Source: DAOUKH01 sp965261455
GTDB taxonomy: Bacteria; Chloroflexota; Dehalococcoidia; SHYB01
Direction of reading: 5' to 3'
Assembly (NCBI GenBank): GCA_965261455.1
Contig: OZ253453.1
Span: forward strand, 2,294,001 to 2,358,000
Length of the DNA: 64,000 bases
Below the pieces are notes generated by a model. The model was not told the DNA's origin. It saw nothing but the letters and a program-made list of their open reading frames with translations, and searched no databases. The translations under genes and the position numbers were made by a program. Shown piece by piece: positions 16,370-23,855 of this stretch; position 1 is the first letter of the stretch, and each line of letters begins with the position of its first letter.

Positions 16370-17535
16370 CTACGTAACCGAGCCGGTGGCGAGCAGCGCC
16401 TCGATTTCGGGGGGCGCGTAGCCCGCCGAGGCGAGGATGTCGTGGGTGAAGTCGCCGAGCTTTGGCTCCAGGCTCTCGATGACGGAGGGCGTGCCGCCGA
16501 ACTTGGTCATCGGCGCGGCCTGGCGGGCACGGCCGCCCGAGGGGCGCTCGTAGTCGGCGAACGCGCCGCGGCTCTGGAAGTGGGGGTCGCCGGCGAGCTC
16601 GCCGATCTCGTAGACCGGCGCGACGCAGCAGTCGGTGGGCATAAGGTCCGCGGTCCACTCGTCGCGGGTGCGGGTGCGGAAGGTCGCGGCGAAGGCGGCG
16701 CGCATCTCCTCGATGCGGCCGTCGTCGTACTGATGGTCGATGAAGTCCTCGCGGCCCAGCGCGCGGCACAGGTTCGCATAGAATACGGCTCGACAGCGCC
16801 GACGCTGACGTACTTGCCGTCCTTGGTCTCGTAGGTGTCGTACCAAGCGTACTTGTGCAGCGTCATCTCGGAGCCGCGCGTGACGGGGACCCCGGTCTCG
16901 TGCTCCATTTCGAACCAGCGGTGGACGAGATTGAGCAAGCCGTCGGTGGCGCCGGCGTCGACGAACTGGCCGCGGCCGGTTCGGTCGCGGGCGACGATCG
17001 CCGCCAGGATGCCGATGACGCCCTGCATGCCCCCGCCGGCGGCGTCGCCGACGGTGCCCGCGGGATGGGGCTTGTGGTCCGGGTCGCCGTTCAACGCGGC
17101 GAGCCCGGCGAGCGCCTGGTAGTTGATGTCGTGGCCCGCGTAACCGGCGTAGGGACCCGTCGCGCCGTAGCCGGTCATCGAGCAGTAGACGAGGCGCGGG
17201 TTGACCTTCGCCATCGTCTCGTAGTCGATGCCGAGGCGCTTGGGCGTGCCCGGACGGAAGCCGACGCCCATCGCGTCCGCCGTGGCGGCGAGGCGGTAGA
17301 AGACGGCGCGGCCGGTCTCGCTCTTGAGGTCGAGGCCGATGACGCGGGTGTTGCGGCGCAGGCTGTAGGTCCGGGCGCCGTTGGCGGGTAGGGCGGCGCG
17401 GCGGGCCGCGCTCGGCGCGGGCTCGGCGACGCGTATGACGTCGGCGCCCATGTCGGCGAGGATGCGCGAGCAGTGCCCGCCGGGCCCCACGCGGGCCAAG
17501 TCGAGATACCGGACGCCTTCGAGCGCGCCTGCCAC
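16370..17535 (-). pseudogene. CaiB/BaiF-type CoA transferase, split by a one-base frameshift
   Basis: The first 250 codons encode a formyl-CoA transferase-like protein: EGVRYLDLARVGPGG at the start, SMTGYGATGPYAG, and the catalytic Asp in GTVGDAAGGG. At about 16780 the frame shifts: the family reading continues in another frame with FYANLCRALGREDFIDHQY and ends at 16370 with PPEIEALLATG. Inserting one T (TATTC read as TATTTC) restores a continuous 388-residue protein, the normal size. Type III CoA transferases move CoA between carboxylic acids in catabolic pathways. Because both halves look well conserved, a sequencing or assembly error is as likely as true decay. As written, translation would add about 90 unrelated residues. 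Confidence 0.8.
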
Positions 17536-17554
17536 GCCGTCCCCGCCGCGGCCC

Positions 17555-18229
17555 TTAGCCGCGCTTTGGCAGTTGCGGAATCAGCCAGGAAAGGTAGGCG
17601 TCTTCGCTGCGGGTCTGCATGAAGAGCCGTCCCGTCCCGCTGTAGGAGGCGACGAGGCCCTCGCCGCTGAACAGGGTGGACTTGAGCCCGCCGACCTTCC
17701 GCACGTTGTAGTCGATGGTCGAGTCGAAGGCGACCATGTGGCCGGTGTCGATGGTGTAGCTCTGTCCGGGGTTCAGGGCGACCTCGTGGATACCGCCATA
17801 GCTGCTCAGAAATAGCTCGCCCATGCCGGAAGCCTTGAGCAAGAAGAGCCCCTCTTTGGAGAAGAAGCCCTTGGCGCCGCTCCACTTGGTGTCGATCTCG
17901 ATGTCCGGCGACGACGCCATGTAGGAGCCCGATTGCACGAAGACCGTCTCGCCGTTGAGGCGCAGGTGCGCGATGTCGCCGGGCAGCGCGGGGGCGAGCA
18001 TGACCTCCCCAGGGCCGTTCTGCGCCATGAACGTGTTCTGGAAGAAGCTCTCGCCGCCCACCACGGAGCGTTTCAGGCCGCCGAACAGCCCGCCGCGCGC
18101 CTCCGTCTTGATCTCCACGTTGTCCGACATCGCCACCATGGCGCCGGACTCGGCGACGATCGACTCGCCGCCCCGCAGCGCGATCTTGGCCATCGCGTAC
18201 GACGGTCGGTACAGAATTTCGAACTCCAT
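17555..18229 (-). CDS. AIM24/TIGR00266 family protein
   Basis: 224 residues made of a repeated beta-strand pattern with many Gly residues (RGGLFGGLKRSVVGGESFF, GAKGFFSKEGLFLLKASG), the hallmark of the AIM24/TIGR00266 family (a double-stranded beta-helix-like fold). Bacterial members are widespread and without proven function; the mitochondrial homologue affects inner-membrane organisation. I start at MEFEILYRP because AAGGAGGACGC lies directly before that ATG; an upstream in-frame ATG has no such site. It is 19 bases ahead of the CoA transferase on the same strand. Confidence 0.9.
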   Translation of the reverse strand: MEFEILYRPSYAMAKIALRGGESIVAESGAMVAMSDNVEIKTEARGGLFGGLKRSVVGGESFFQNTFMAQNGPGEVMLAPALPGDIAHLRLNGETVFVQSGSYMASSPDIEIDTKWSGAKGFFSKEGLFLLKASGMGELFLSSYGGIHEVALNPGQSYTIDTGHMVAFDSTIDYNVRKVGGLKSTLFSGEGLVASYSGTGRLFMQTRSEDAYLSWLIPQLPKRG

Positions 18230-18280
18230 GCGTCCTCCTTGACGCCCCGCGCGGCGGCGTCTTGCGGTCTTGCCGCTCCG

Positions 18281-18308
18281 TTGAACTCCACCTTCCATTA
18301 TGTACTAT
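18281..18308 (+). promoter_or_regulatory. Promoter P1 for the SDR pair
   Basis: TTGAAC and TACTAT are separated by 16 bases in the gap between the divergent AIM24 and SDR genes. It is the distal member of a tandem pair upstream of 18422. Confidence 0.55.
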
Positions 18309-18330
18309 GCCGCCTACCGTGATACGCCGG

Positions 18331-18359
18331 TTGCCCCCCGCGAGTCCGCCGCCTATAGT
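18331..18359 (+). promoter_or_regulatory. Promoter P2 for the SDR pair
   Basis: TTGCCC and TATAGT are separated by exactly 17 bases; the predicted start is about 55 bases before the GTG at 18422. It is the proximal member of the tandem promoters. Confidence 0.6.
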
Positions 18360-18421
18360 GCGCTGCGTTCGTGGGGCCGCCCTTGTATGGCCCCTAATCG
18401 CCCGCCGTTCGGAGGAGAGAC

Positions 18422-19189
18422 GTGCCCACACTACTCGAAGGAAAGATCGCGCTCGTCACCGGCGGCGGCGGCGGCATCGGACGCGCCACGGCGGGGATCT
18501 TCGCCCGCGAGGGCGCCAAGGTGGTCGTCGCCGACGTGCTCGAAGACGGCGGCGCGGAGACGGCCCGCATGATCGAGGACGCCGGCGGTGAGGCCTCGTT
18601 CGTGCGCTGCGACGTCACCGACCCCGCCTCCGTCGAGGCGCTCGTCAAGCGCGTCGTCGAGATCTACGGACGCCTCGACTGCGCCTTCAACAACGCCGGC
18701 ATCGAGGGGGTCCCCTACCTCCGCGTCGCCGACAACGAGGTCGAGAACTTCGACCGCGTCATCGGCGTCAACCTGAAGGGCGTCTTCCTGTGCATGAAGT
18801 ACGAACTACCGGTGATGCTGGAGCAGGGCGGCGGCGCGATCGTGAACACGGGCTCGTCGGCGGGGATCAGCGGCGTGCCCGGTCTGGCTATCTACAGCGC
18901 GTCGAAGGGCGGCGTCCTACAGATAACGAAGGCCGCAGCCGTGGAGTACGCGCGCAGCGGAATTCGCATCAACGCCGTCTGTCCCGGGGGCGTGGACACG
19001 CCGATGGTGGCCCGCCTCGCAGGGCAGGCGGTGCCCAGCTTCCGTGAGATGCTCCCGCCGCACCTGTCGCGGGGCCAAATCGGCGCGCCCAGCGAGATCG
19101 GCGAGGCGGTGGCCTGGCTCGCCTCCGATCAGGCGTCGTTCGTCACGGGCCACTGCATGTCCGTCGACGGCGGCCTCACCGCCCAGTAG
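18422..19189 (+). CDS. SDR family oxidoreductase
   Basis: 255 residues of a classical short-chain dehydrogenase/reductase: dinucleotide loop VTGGGGGIGRA, NNAG, catalytic Ser in GSSAGISG and YSASK. The acidic residue after the second strand (VVVADVLEDG) points to NAD(H) preference. The substrate is unknown. The start is GTG with GGAGAGA just upstream. The next SDR follows after 57 bases and shares about the same length and order, so the two are probably co-transcribed from the tandem promoters at 18281 and 18331. Confidence 0.92.
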   Translation: MPTLLEGKIALVTGGGGGIGRATAGIFAREGAKVVVADVLEDGGAETARMIEDAGGEASFVRCDVTDPASVEALVKRVVEIYGRLDCAFNNAGIEGVPYLRVADNEVENFDRVIGVNLKGVFLCMKYELPVMLEQGGGAIVNTGSSAGISGVPGLAIYSASKGGVLQITKAAAVEYARSGIRINAVCPGGVDTPMVARLAGQAVPSFREMLPPHLSRGQIGAPSEIGEAVAWLASDQASFVTGHCMSVDGGLTAQ

Positions 19190-19246
19190 CGTCTGGCCGC
19201 ATCGGGCCGCGCGACCCGCGTCTCTCGACGCCCAAGGAGCAACGAC

Positions 19247-20002
19247 ATGGACTACAACTTCAACGGCAAGGCGGCGCTGGTGACTGGGGCCGCGTCGGGG
19301 ATCGGGCTGGCCACGGCGCGGGGCTTCGCGCGCGAGGGCGCCGCCGTGATCCTCGCCGACATCAACGTCGAGGGCGGGGAGGCCGCCGCCGCGGCTATCG
19401 CCGCCGAGGGCGGCAAGGCCGCCTTTGTCGCCTGCGACGTGTCCGACGAGGCCCAGGTCGAGGCCGCCGTCGCCGCCGCCGTGGAGCACTACGGGCGCCT
19501 CGACTGCGCCTTCAACAACGCCGGCATCGAGCAGGGCGGCGTCCCCATCACCGAGCAGGAGCGCGGGACCTGGGACCGCTACCTCGCCATTAACCTCACC
19601 GGCGTGATGCTCTGCATGAAGCACGAGGTGCGGCAGATGAACCGCCAGGGAAGCGGCGCCATCGTCAACGCCTCCTCGATCCTCGGCGTCGTCGGCGCCC
19701 CCGGCACCCACGCCTACACCGCCACCAAGGCGGCCGTCGCCAACATCACCCGCAGCGTCGCCCTGGAGCAGATCGCCAACGGCATCCGCGTCAACGCCAC
19801 CTGTCCCGCCGCCATCGACACGCCGATGAACGAGCGCACCATGCAGAGCGTTCCTCGCGAGTTCCTGGAGAACATGCAGCCCATCGGACGCATGGGCACC
19901 GCCGACGAGGTCGCCAACGCCGTCCTCTGGCTCTGCTCCGACGCTGCCTCCTACGTCACCGGCCACACCCTCTACCTCGACGGCGGCTTCCTGGCGCAGT
20001 AA
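19247..20002 (+). CDS. SDR family oxidoreductase
   Basis: 251 residues with TGAASGIGLA, the Asp of ILADINVEGG (NAD preference), NNAG, the catalytic Ser in NASSILGVVG and YTATK. It ends with VTGHTLYLDGGFLAQ, typical of glucose/cyclohexanol-type SDRs. It follows its neighbour by 57 bases behind an AAGGAGC ribosome site. The two proteins are clearly paralogues, but divergent enough to have different substrates. Confidence 0.92.
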   Translation: MDYNFNGKAALVTGAASGIGLATARGFAREGAAVILADINVEGGEAAAAAIAAEGGKAAFVACDVSDEAQVEAAVAAAVEHYGRLDCAFNNAGIEQGGVPITEQERGTWDRYLAINLTGVMLCMKHEVRQMNRQGSGAIVNASSILGVVGAPGTHAYTATKAAVANITRSVALEQIANGIRVNATCPAAIDTPMNERTMQSVPREFLENMQPIGRMGTADEVANAVLWLCSDAASYVTGHTLYLDGGFLAQ

Positions 20003-20023
20003 CGGGTCGCGGTCGGCGATGGT

Positions 20024-20042
20024 GGCTGGTAGACTGCGGCGC
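20024..20042 (+). repeat. 19-bp direct repeat, left copy, flanking the PIN/TPR cassette
   Basis: GGCTGGTAGACTGCGGCGC occurs here and again identically at 22076-22094. Both copies contain an extended -10 (TGGTAGACT). The right copy sits directly before the NUDIX gene, while this left copy has no plus-strand gene after it. The repeats bracket the AT-richer minus-strand PIN/TPR genes. Confidence 0.8.
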
Positions 20043-20138
20043 CACGCGCGAGTGCCCTTAGCTCCAGTTTGTGACGTCTTCAAGGCTCGCGTTGGCAGGG
20101 AGTTGGCGGGCACACCGGTTGGAGGAACTAGGTCAAGG

Positions 20139-20549
20139 CTACCGCAGGAGAGCCGTGAAACCGGCTTGCTCGAAGTTGTGGTCATGGGCCAGAGCTTCTG
20201 GAATGTGCAACTGTTCCATCAGGACGAAGCTCGCGCAGTCGGTCAGGCTCCATTCTTTATCTGATCGAGAAGAATACAGAGCGACTGCCGAATCAAACTG
20301 GGCGGCCGATTGCGGAACAATCTCCACCGCGGTGTTCTCGGTGAGTTCTTGCACGACCGCAAGGGCTTTGCTGCGCAGCTCTTGGCCGCCTACACCCACG
20401 AAGTTTAGGAATTCCACGAGCACCATCTGAGTGGTCACGATCCGAAAGGTGCCCAGTTGTGCAGTGACGGCCGTTGCCTTTCCATGGAGGCCATCGTGGG
20501 GATTCGACAGGGCTAGCCAGTAGCCGGTGTCGGCAAATAGCGTTCTCAT
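20139..20549 (-). CDS. PIN-domain ribonuclease, probable toxin
   Basis: 136 residues, a complete PIN domain with the acidic metal-binding set: D7 (FADTGYW), E46 (LVEFLN), D104 (SLTDCASF) and D123 (AHDHNF). VapC-like PIN proteins are RNA-cleaving toxins neutralised by a small antitoxin. No separate antitoxin gene precedes it; instead its ATG lies seven bases after the stop of the TPR gene, whose C-terminal tail ends in a short motif (HYFYGWPKN) resembling, in my judgement, the ends of small PIN-associated antitoxins. G+C is lower than in flanking genes. Toxin role is inferred from family and context. Confidence 0.82.
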   Translation of the reverse strand: MRTLFADTGYWLALSNPHDGLHGKATAVTAQLGTFRIVTTQMVLVEFLNFVGVGGQELRSKALAVVQELTENTAVEIVPQSAAQFDSAVALYSSRSDKEWSLTDCASFVLMEQLHIPEALAHDHNFEQAGFTALLR

Positions 20550-20556
20550 TGGCCTG

Positions 20557-21948
20557 CTAGTTCTTAGGCCAACCGTAAAAGTAATGCTTGTAGTTCCGCG
20601 CCCCGTCAGACGGTAGGCTATCGTAGACAGCCTCGGGCACGGATTCGGAGATCTCCTTGAAGGTTACTAGAATGGACTCTCCGGTCAACGCCGGTAGTGA
20701 GGGCTCTTCGACGCTAACCATCTCCGCGATTTCCGGTGGCAGTTTGAGATTGTGCTTGCGCTCAAAGGCGGGGACATCGCCGTGGTCAGCGCGAAAGGCC
20801 GCCACAAGGTCCATCCCCATATTGCGGGCACTGAAGAGGTCGGACCTAGCTCTGTCCCATTGGGATAGGCGCAACAAGGCAAAGCCGCGATTGGCATAGG
20901 CTGCCTTGTCGGGTTTAATGCTCAACGCTTGGCTATAGTCTTGCATGGCACGGGCCAAGTCGCCCTTTCGCTCGTACGCAACGCCGCGATCGTTGTAGGC
21001 GTGGGTGATGTTAGGGTCCACGGCCAGAGCCTTGTCGAAGTCTCGTATGGCCCAGTCGAGGTTGCCTCTCTCCAAGTAGAGCGAGCCGCGGACGGCCAGG
21101 CCATACGCGTAGTCTGGTTGCAGATCTAGTGCTGTGTTCAAGTCCCGGAGCGCGAGGTCAACCTTGCCCTTCTTGATGAGGACCAAGCTCCGCAACCCGT
21201 AGGCATCCCCAAACTTTGGGTCTAGTGCTAGCGCCTTCCCGTAATCCCTCTCGGCGCTGTCGGTTTCACCTTTAGCGCTGTAAGAAGCACCGCGATTGAA
21301 ATAGATGTGAGGATCTTCAGGGTTAAGAGCCAACGCCTCGCCGTAGCACTTAATGGCGTTATCATGGTCGCCTTTGAGAGAATAACTGATACCGATGTTG
21401 ACGTGTGCGCTGGCGTTGCTGGCATCTAGAGAAATCGACTTCGCATAGTCCCGGATGGCATGGTCATAGAGGCCCAAGTGCTTTAGGGCGTGCCCGCGGC
21501 ACATGTATGCGCTAGTGCTTTGGGGATGCAGCTCCAGCGCCTTGCTGTAGTCCTGAACAGCTCGCTCATAGTCCTGTTTTTTGTAGTAAACATTGCCGCG
21601 ATTGCTATAAGCCTCATATTTTGGCTTGAAATCCAGCGCCTTATTGAGGTCGTGAAGCGCTAGGTCGAGATCGCCCGTGCTTTCATATGCAGCACCACGG
21701 TTTACGTAGGCTTCAACCATCCGAGGCTGGATCTCAATGGCCTTGGTATAGAGGATGATGGCTATTTTGTAGTCTTCCTCCTTGTGAAACGACAGGGCCA
21801 CGTCGAACAGGACGCTATGGTCGCCACTTGGTTCAGGAGACTCAGCCCCGGCTGGGGGCAAAGAGTCAACAGCGACCGGAGGCGGGACCTCATAAATGGC
21901 CAGGCGCTGAGTCTCCAAGGACGGTATTTGGACGGGTTCTGTTACCAT
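20557..21948 (-). CDS. Tetratricopeptide repeat protein with antitoxin-like C-terminal tail
   Basis: About 463 residues. After a Pro-rich start it consists of about ten consecutive 34-residue TPRs (for example AYVNRGAAYESTGDLDLALH and AYNDRGVAYERKGDLARAMQ), then a linker with PPEIAEMVSVEEP and a final 40 residues containing ILVTFKEISESVPEAVYDSL and ending HYFYGWPKN. TPRs form a superhelix for protein binding. The tail looks like the part of an antitoxin that would bind the downstream PIN protein, so this may be a sensor-antitoxin fusion; that is inference. The start is uncertain: an ATG 45 bases upstream (21993) overlaps a TACAAT box. One 60-base line (21601-21660) has 27 G/C, against 40 of 60 in a flanking SDR line. 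Confidence 0.82.
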   Translation of the reverse strand: MVTEPVQIPSLETQRLAIYEVPPPVAVDSLPPAGAESPEPSGDHSVLFDVALSFHKEEDYKIAIILYTKAIEIQPRMVEAYVNRGAAYESTGDLDLALHDLNKALDFKPKYEAYSNRGNVYYKKQDYERAVQDYSKALELHPQSTSAYMCRGHALKHLGLYDHAIRDYAKSISLDASNASAHVNIGISYSLKGDHDNAIKCYGEALALNPEDPHIYFNRGASYSAKGETDSAERDYGKALALDPKFGDAYGLRSLVLIKKGKVDLALRDLNTALDLQPDYAYGLAVRGSLYLERGNLDWAIRDFDKALAVDPNITHAYNDRGVAYERKGDLARAMQDYSQALSIKPDKAAYANRGFALLRLSQWDRARSDLFSARNMGMDLVAAFRADHGDVPAFERKHNLKLPPEIAEMVSVEEPSLPALTGESILVTFKEISESVPEAVYDSLPSDGARNYKHYFYGWPKN

Positions 21949-22075
21949 CGCTAGTCTCGCTGTGAGGCTTTGGCTACGGGCATGATGGCGCATTGTACAA
22001 CACGAGGTGGCGCACCCTCGCCCATTGGCCCGCCCACTCCAATGCGGACCGGCCCAGCGGGTTGGGAACGTCGGC

Positions 22076-22094
22076 GGCTGGTAGACTGCGGCGC
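22076..22094 (+). repeat. 19-bp direct repeat, right copy; also the NUDIX promoter -10 region
   Basis: Identical to 20024-20042. Its TGGTAGACT (22079-22087) lies eleven bases before the NUDIX ATG at 22098, so transcripts would have almost no leader. Confidence 0.75.
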
Positions 22095-22097
22095 GCG

Positions 22098-22667
22098 ATG
22101 TGGTTTGTCCGGGGCCCTTTTCCGCCGACCGATGATCTTGACACGGCGCGGCGTGTGCTGCTGGCGTACGAGGCGCCCGACGAGGCGCAGCGGGCGGTGC
22201 GCGAGCGGATGCTCGCCTTTATCGACGCCCACCCGGAGGACGCCCACCGCCGGACGTGCCTGCCGGGGCACCTCACCGGCTCCGCCTTGGTACTCGACCA
22301 TGAGGAGCGGCGCGTCCTGCTCACCTATCACCGCAAACTAGGGCGCTGGCTGCAGCTCGGCGGGCATGCCGACGGCGACGCCAACCTCGCCGGCGTCGCG
22401 CTGCGGGAGGCGGTGGAAGAGAGCGGGATCGACGACCTCGCCATCGACCCCGCGCCGGTCGACCTCGACATTCACGTGATCCCGGCCCGCCCCGGCGAGC
22501 CGGAGCACCTGCACCTCGACACGCGCTTCCTCGTCCGCGCCGGTCCCGGAGCCGAGCCCCGCGTGAGCGAAGAGTCGCTCGACCTGCGCTGGTTCGCGCC
22601 GGGCGACCTTGCGGGCGTGGAGACCGACGACTCGGTGCGCCGTCTCTTCCGCATCGCGTTCGGCTAG
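22098..22667 (+). CDS. NUDIX hydrolase
   Basis: 189 residues. The NUDIX box is GHADGDANLAGVALREAVEE followed by SGI: the core REAVEESG is intact, but the first Glu of the canonical GX5EX7REUXEEXGU is replaced by Ala, which is common in this subgroup with a GGHADGD start. NUDIX enzymes hydrolyse nucleoside diphosphates linked to other groups; the substrate is not predictable. About 55 residues precede the domain. I choose the ATG of MWFVRGPFPP, directly after the promoter-like repeat, rather than an upstream in-frame ATG at 21993 that lies in the TPR gene's 5' region. Confidence 0.85.
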   Translation: MWFVRGPFPPTDDLDTARRVLLAYEAPDEAQRAVRERMLAFIDAHPEDAHRRTCLPGHLTGSALVLDHEERRVLLTYHRKLGRWLQLGGHADGDANLAGVALREAVEESGIDDLAIDPAPVDLDIHVIPARPGEPEHLHLDTRFLVRAGPGAEPRVSEESLDLRWFAPGDLAGVETDDSVRRLFRIAFG

Positions 22668-22680
22668 GACTCGGCGCTTC

Positions 22681-22709
22681 TTGTCATCCCCTAGTCCCGC
22701 TGGTACGCT
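22681..22709 (+). promoter_or_regulatory. Promoter of the luciferase-like oxidoreductase
   Basis: TTGTCA and TACGCT are separated by 17 bases, and the -10 is extended (TGGTACGCT). The predicted start is about 88 bases before the GTG at 22803. Confidence 0.65.
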
Positions 22710-22802
22710 CGTTTCTGGTGACCGCTCCTGTGGGCCGCGCTCCGCGCCGCCGATCTCGTGGTCTACCGCCGCTGTCCGTCTACGCTGACCCAAGGAGGCG
22801 CC

Positions 22803-23828
22803 GTGCAGGTCTCAATCAACGCCTTTCTCCGAAACCCGCCGATCTCGGGGCGCTCGCACCAGCAGCTCTACGGCGAGTTCCTCGAAATGATGGAGTACGC
22901 CGACCAGAACGGCGTCGTGCGGGTCAGCCTCGCCGAGCACCACTTCGAGGACGACGGCTACCTGCCCTCGCAGTTCGTGATGGCGGGAGCGATCGCGGCG
23001 CGGACCAAGCACATCGAGATCTGGTTCGGCATCATGGTGCTGCCGCTGCATCATCCGTTGAGCGTGGCCGAGGATGGCGCGGTGCTCGATTGCCTGAGCG
23101 GGGGGCGCTTCACCCTTGGCGTCGCTGGCGGCTATCACCGCAAGGAGTTCGACGGCTTCGGCGTGCCCCGCAACGAGCGAGCGGCGCGCATGGACGAGTC
23201 CCTCGACATCATCCGCCGCTGCTGGGAGGACGAGGGCCCGTTCGACTACGACGGCCGCTTCTGGAAGCTGAAGGGGATCAAGGTGCGTCCCAGGCCGGTG
23301 CAGCAGCCGCGACCCAAGATCATGCTCGGCGGCAACAGCGAGGCCGCGGCGCGGCGCGCGGCACGCTACGCCGACGGCTTCATGCCGGTGGGCGCCAAGT
23401 GGTGGGCCCCCTATCGGGACGAGATGGTGAAGCTGGGCAAGGACCCGGGCCCTGAGCTTCCCCGTGCGCCGGAGCCGCACCCCTTCCACCTGCACGTGGC
23501 CCGCGACCCCGAGCGCGCCTGGGACGCCATCGCGCCGCACGCGCTCCACGAGTGGAACGCCTACGCGAAGTACAACGACGACGACCCGAACATGATGTTC
23601 TTCACCGCGCCGAACGCCGACATCTTGAAGGAGCGGGGCATCTACCGCGTGATGACGCCGGAGGAGTGCGCCGAGTTCTTGCTCCGGCAGCGGCAAGTGC
23701 TCGGTGACTATGCCTCGCTGAACCTCCGCCCCACGATGGGCGGGATGCCGGCCGAGCTTGGCCAGGAATGCCTGGAGCTCGTAGTCAACGAAGTGCTGCC
23801 CCGCGTCCGTGACGCCGACGTTGGCTAG
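22803..23828 (+). CDS. LLM-class (luciferase-like) flavin-dependent oxidoreductase
   Basis: 341 residues of a bacterial-luciferase-like TIM barrel: AEHHFEDDGYLPSQ near the start, GVAGGYHRKEFDGFG and MLGGNSEAAARRAARYADG later, the last being the flavin phosphate-binding region. Members use FMNH2 or F420 to oxidise diverse organics, for example alkanesulfonates or aminopolycarboxylates. The GTG start is supported by AAGGAGG five bases upstream; an open frame continues 15 codons further upstream but without such a site. Preceded by a good promoter at 22681. Confidence 0.92.
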   Translation: MQVSINAFLRNPPISGRSHQQLYGEFLEMMEYADQNGVVRVSLAEHHFEDDGYLPSQFVMAGAIAARTKHIEIWFGIMVLPLHHPLSVAEDGAVLDCLSGGRFTLGVAGGYHRKEFDGFGVPRNERAARMDESLDIIRRCWEDEGPFDYDGRFWKLKGIKVRPRPVQQPRPKIMLGGNSEAAARRAARYADGFMPVGAKWWAPYRDEMVKLGKDPGPELPRAPEPHPFHLHVARDPERAWDAIAPHALHEWNAYAKYNDDDPNMMFFTAPNADILKERGIYRVMTPEECAEFLLRQRQVLGDYASLNLRPTMGGMPAELGQECLELVVNEVLPRVRDADVG

Positions 23829-23855
23829 GCGGGCCGGATAACCAGAAGAGGTAAC

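Noticed and set aside
17175..18431. A 418-codon minus-strand frame linking AIM24 and the CoA transferase
   Set aside because: Out-of-phase reading of both genes; His/Arg-rich and without domains.
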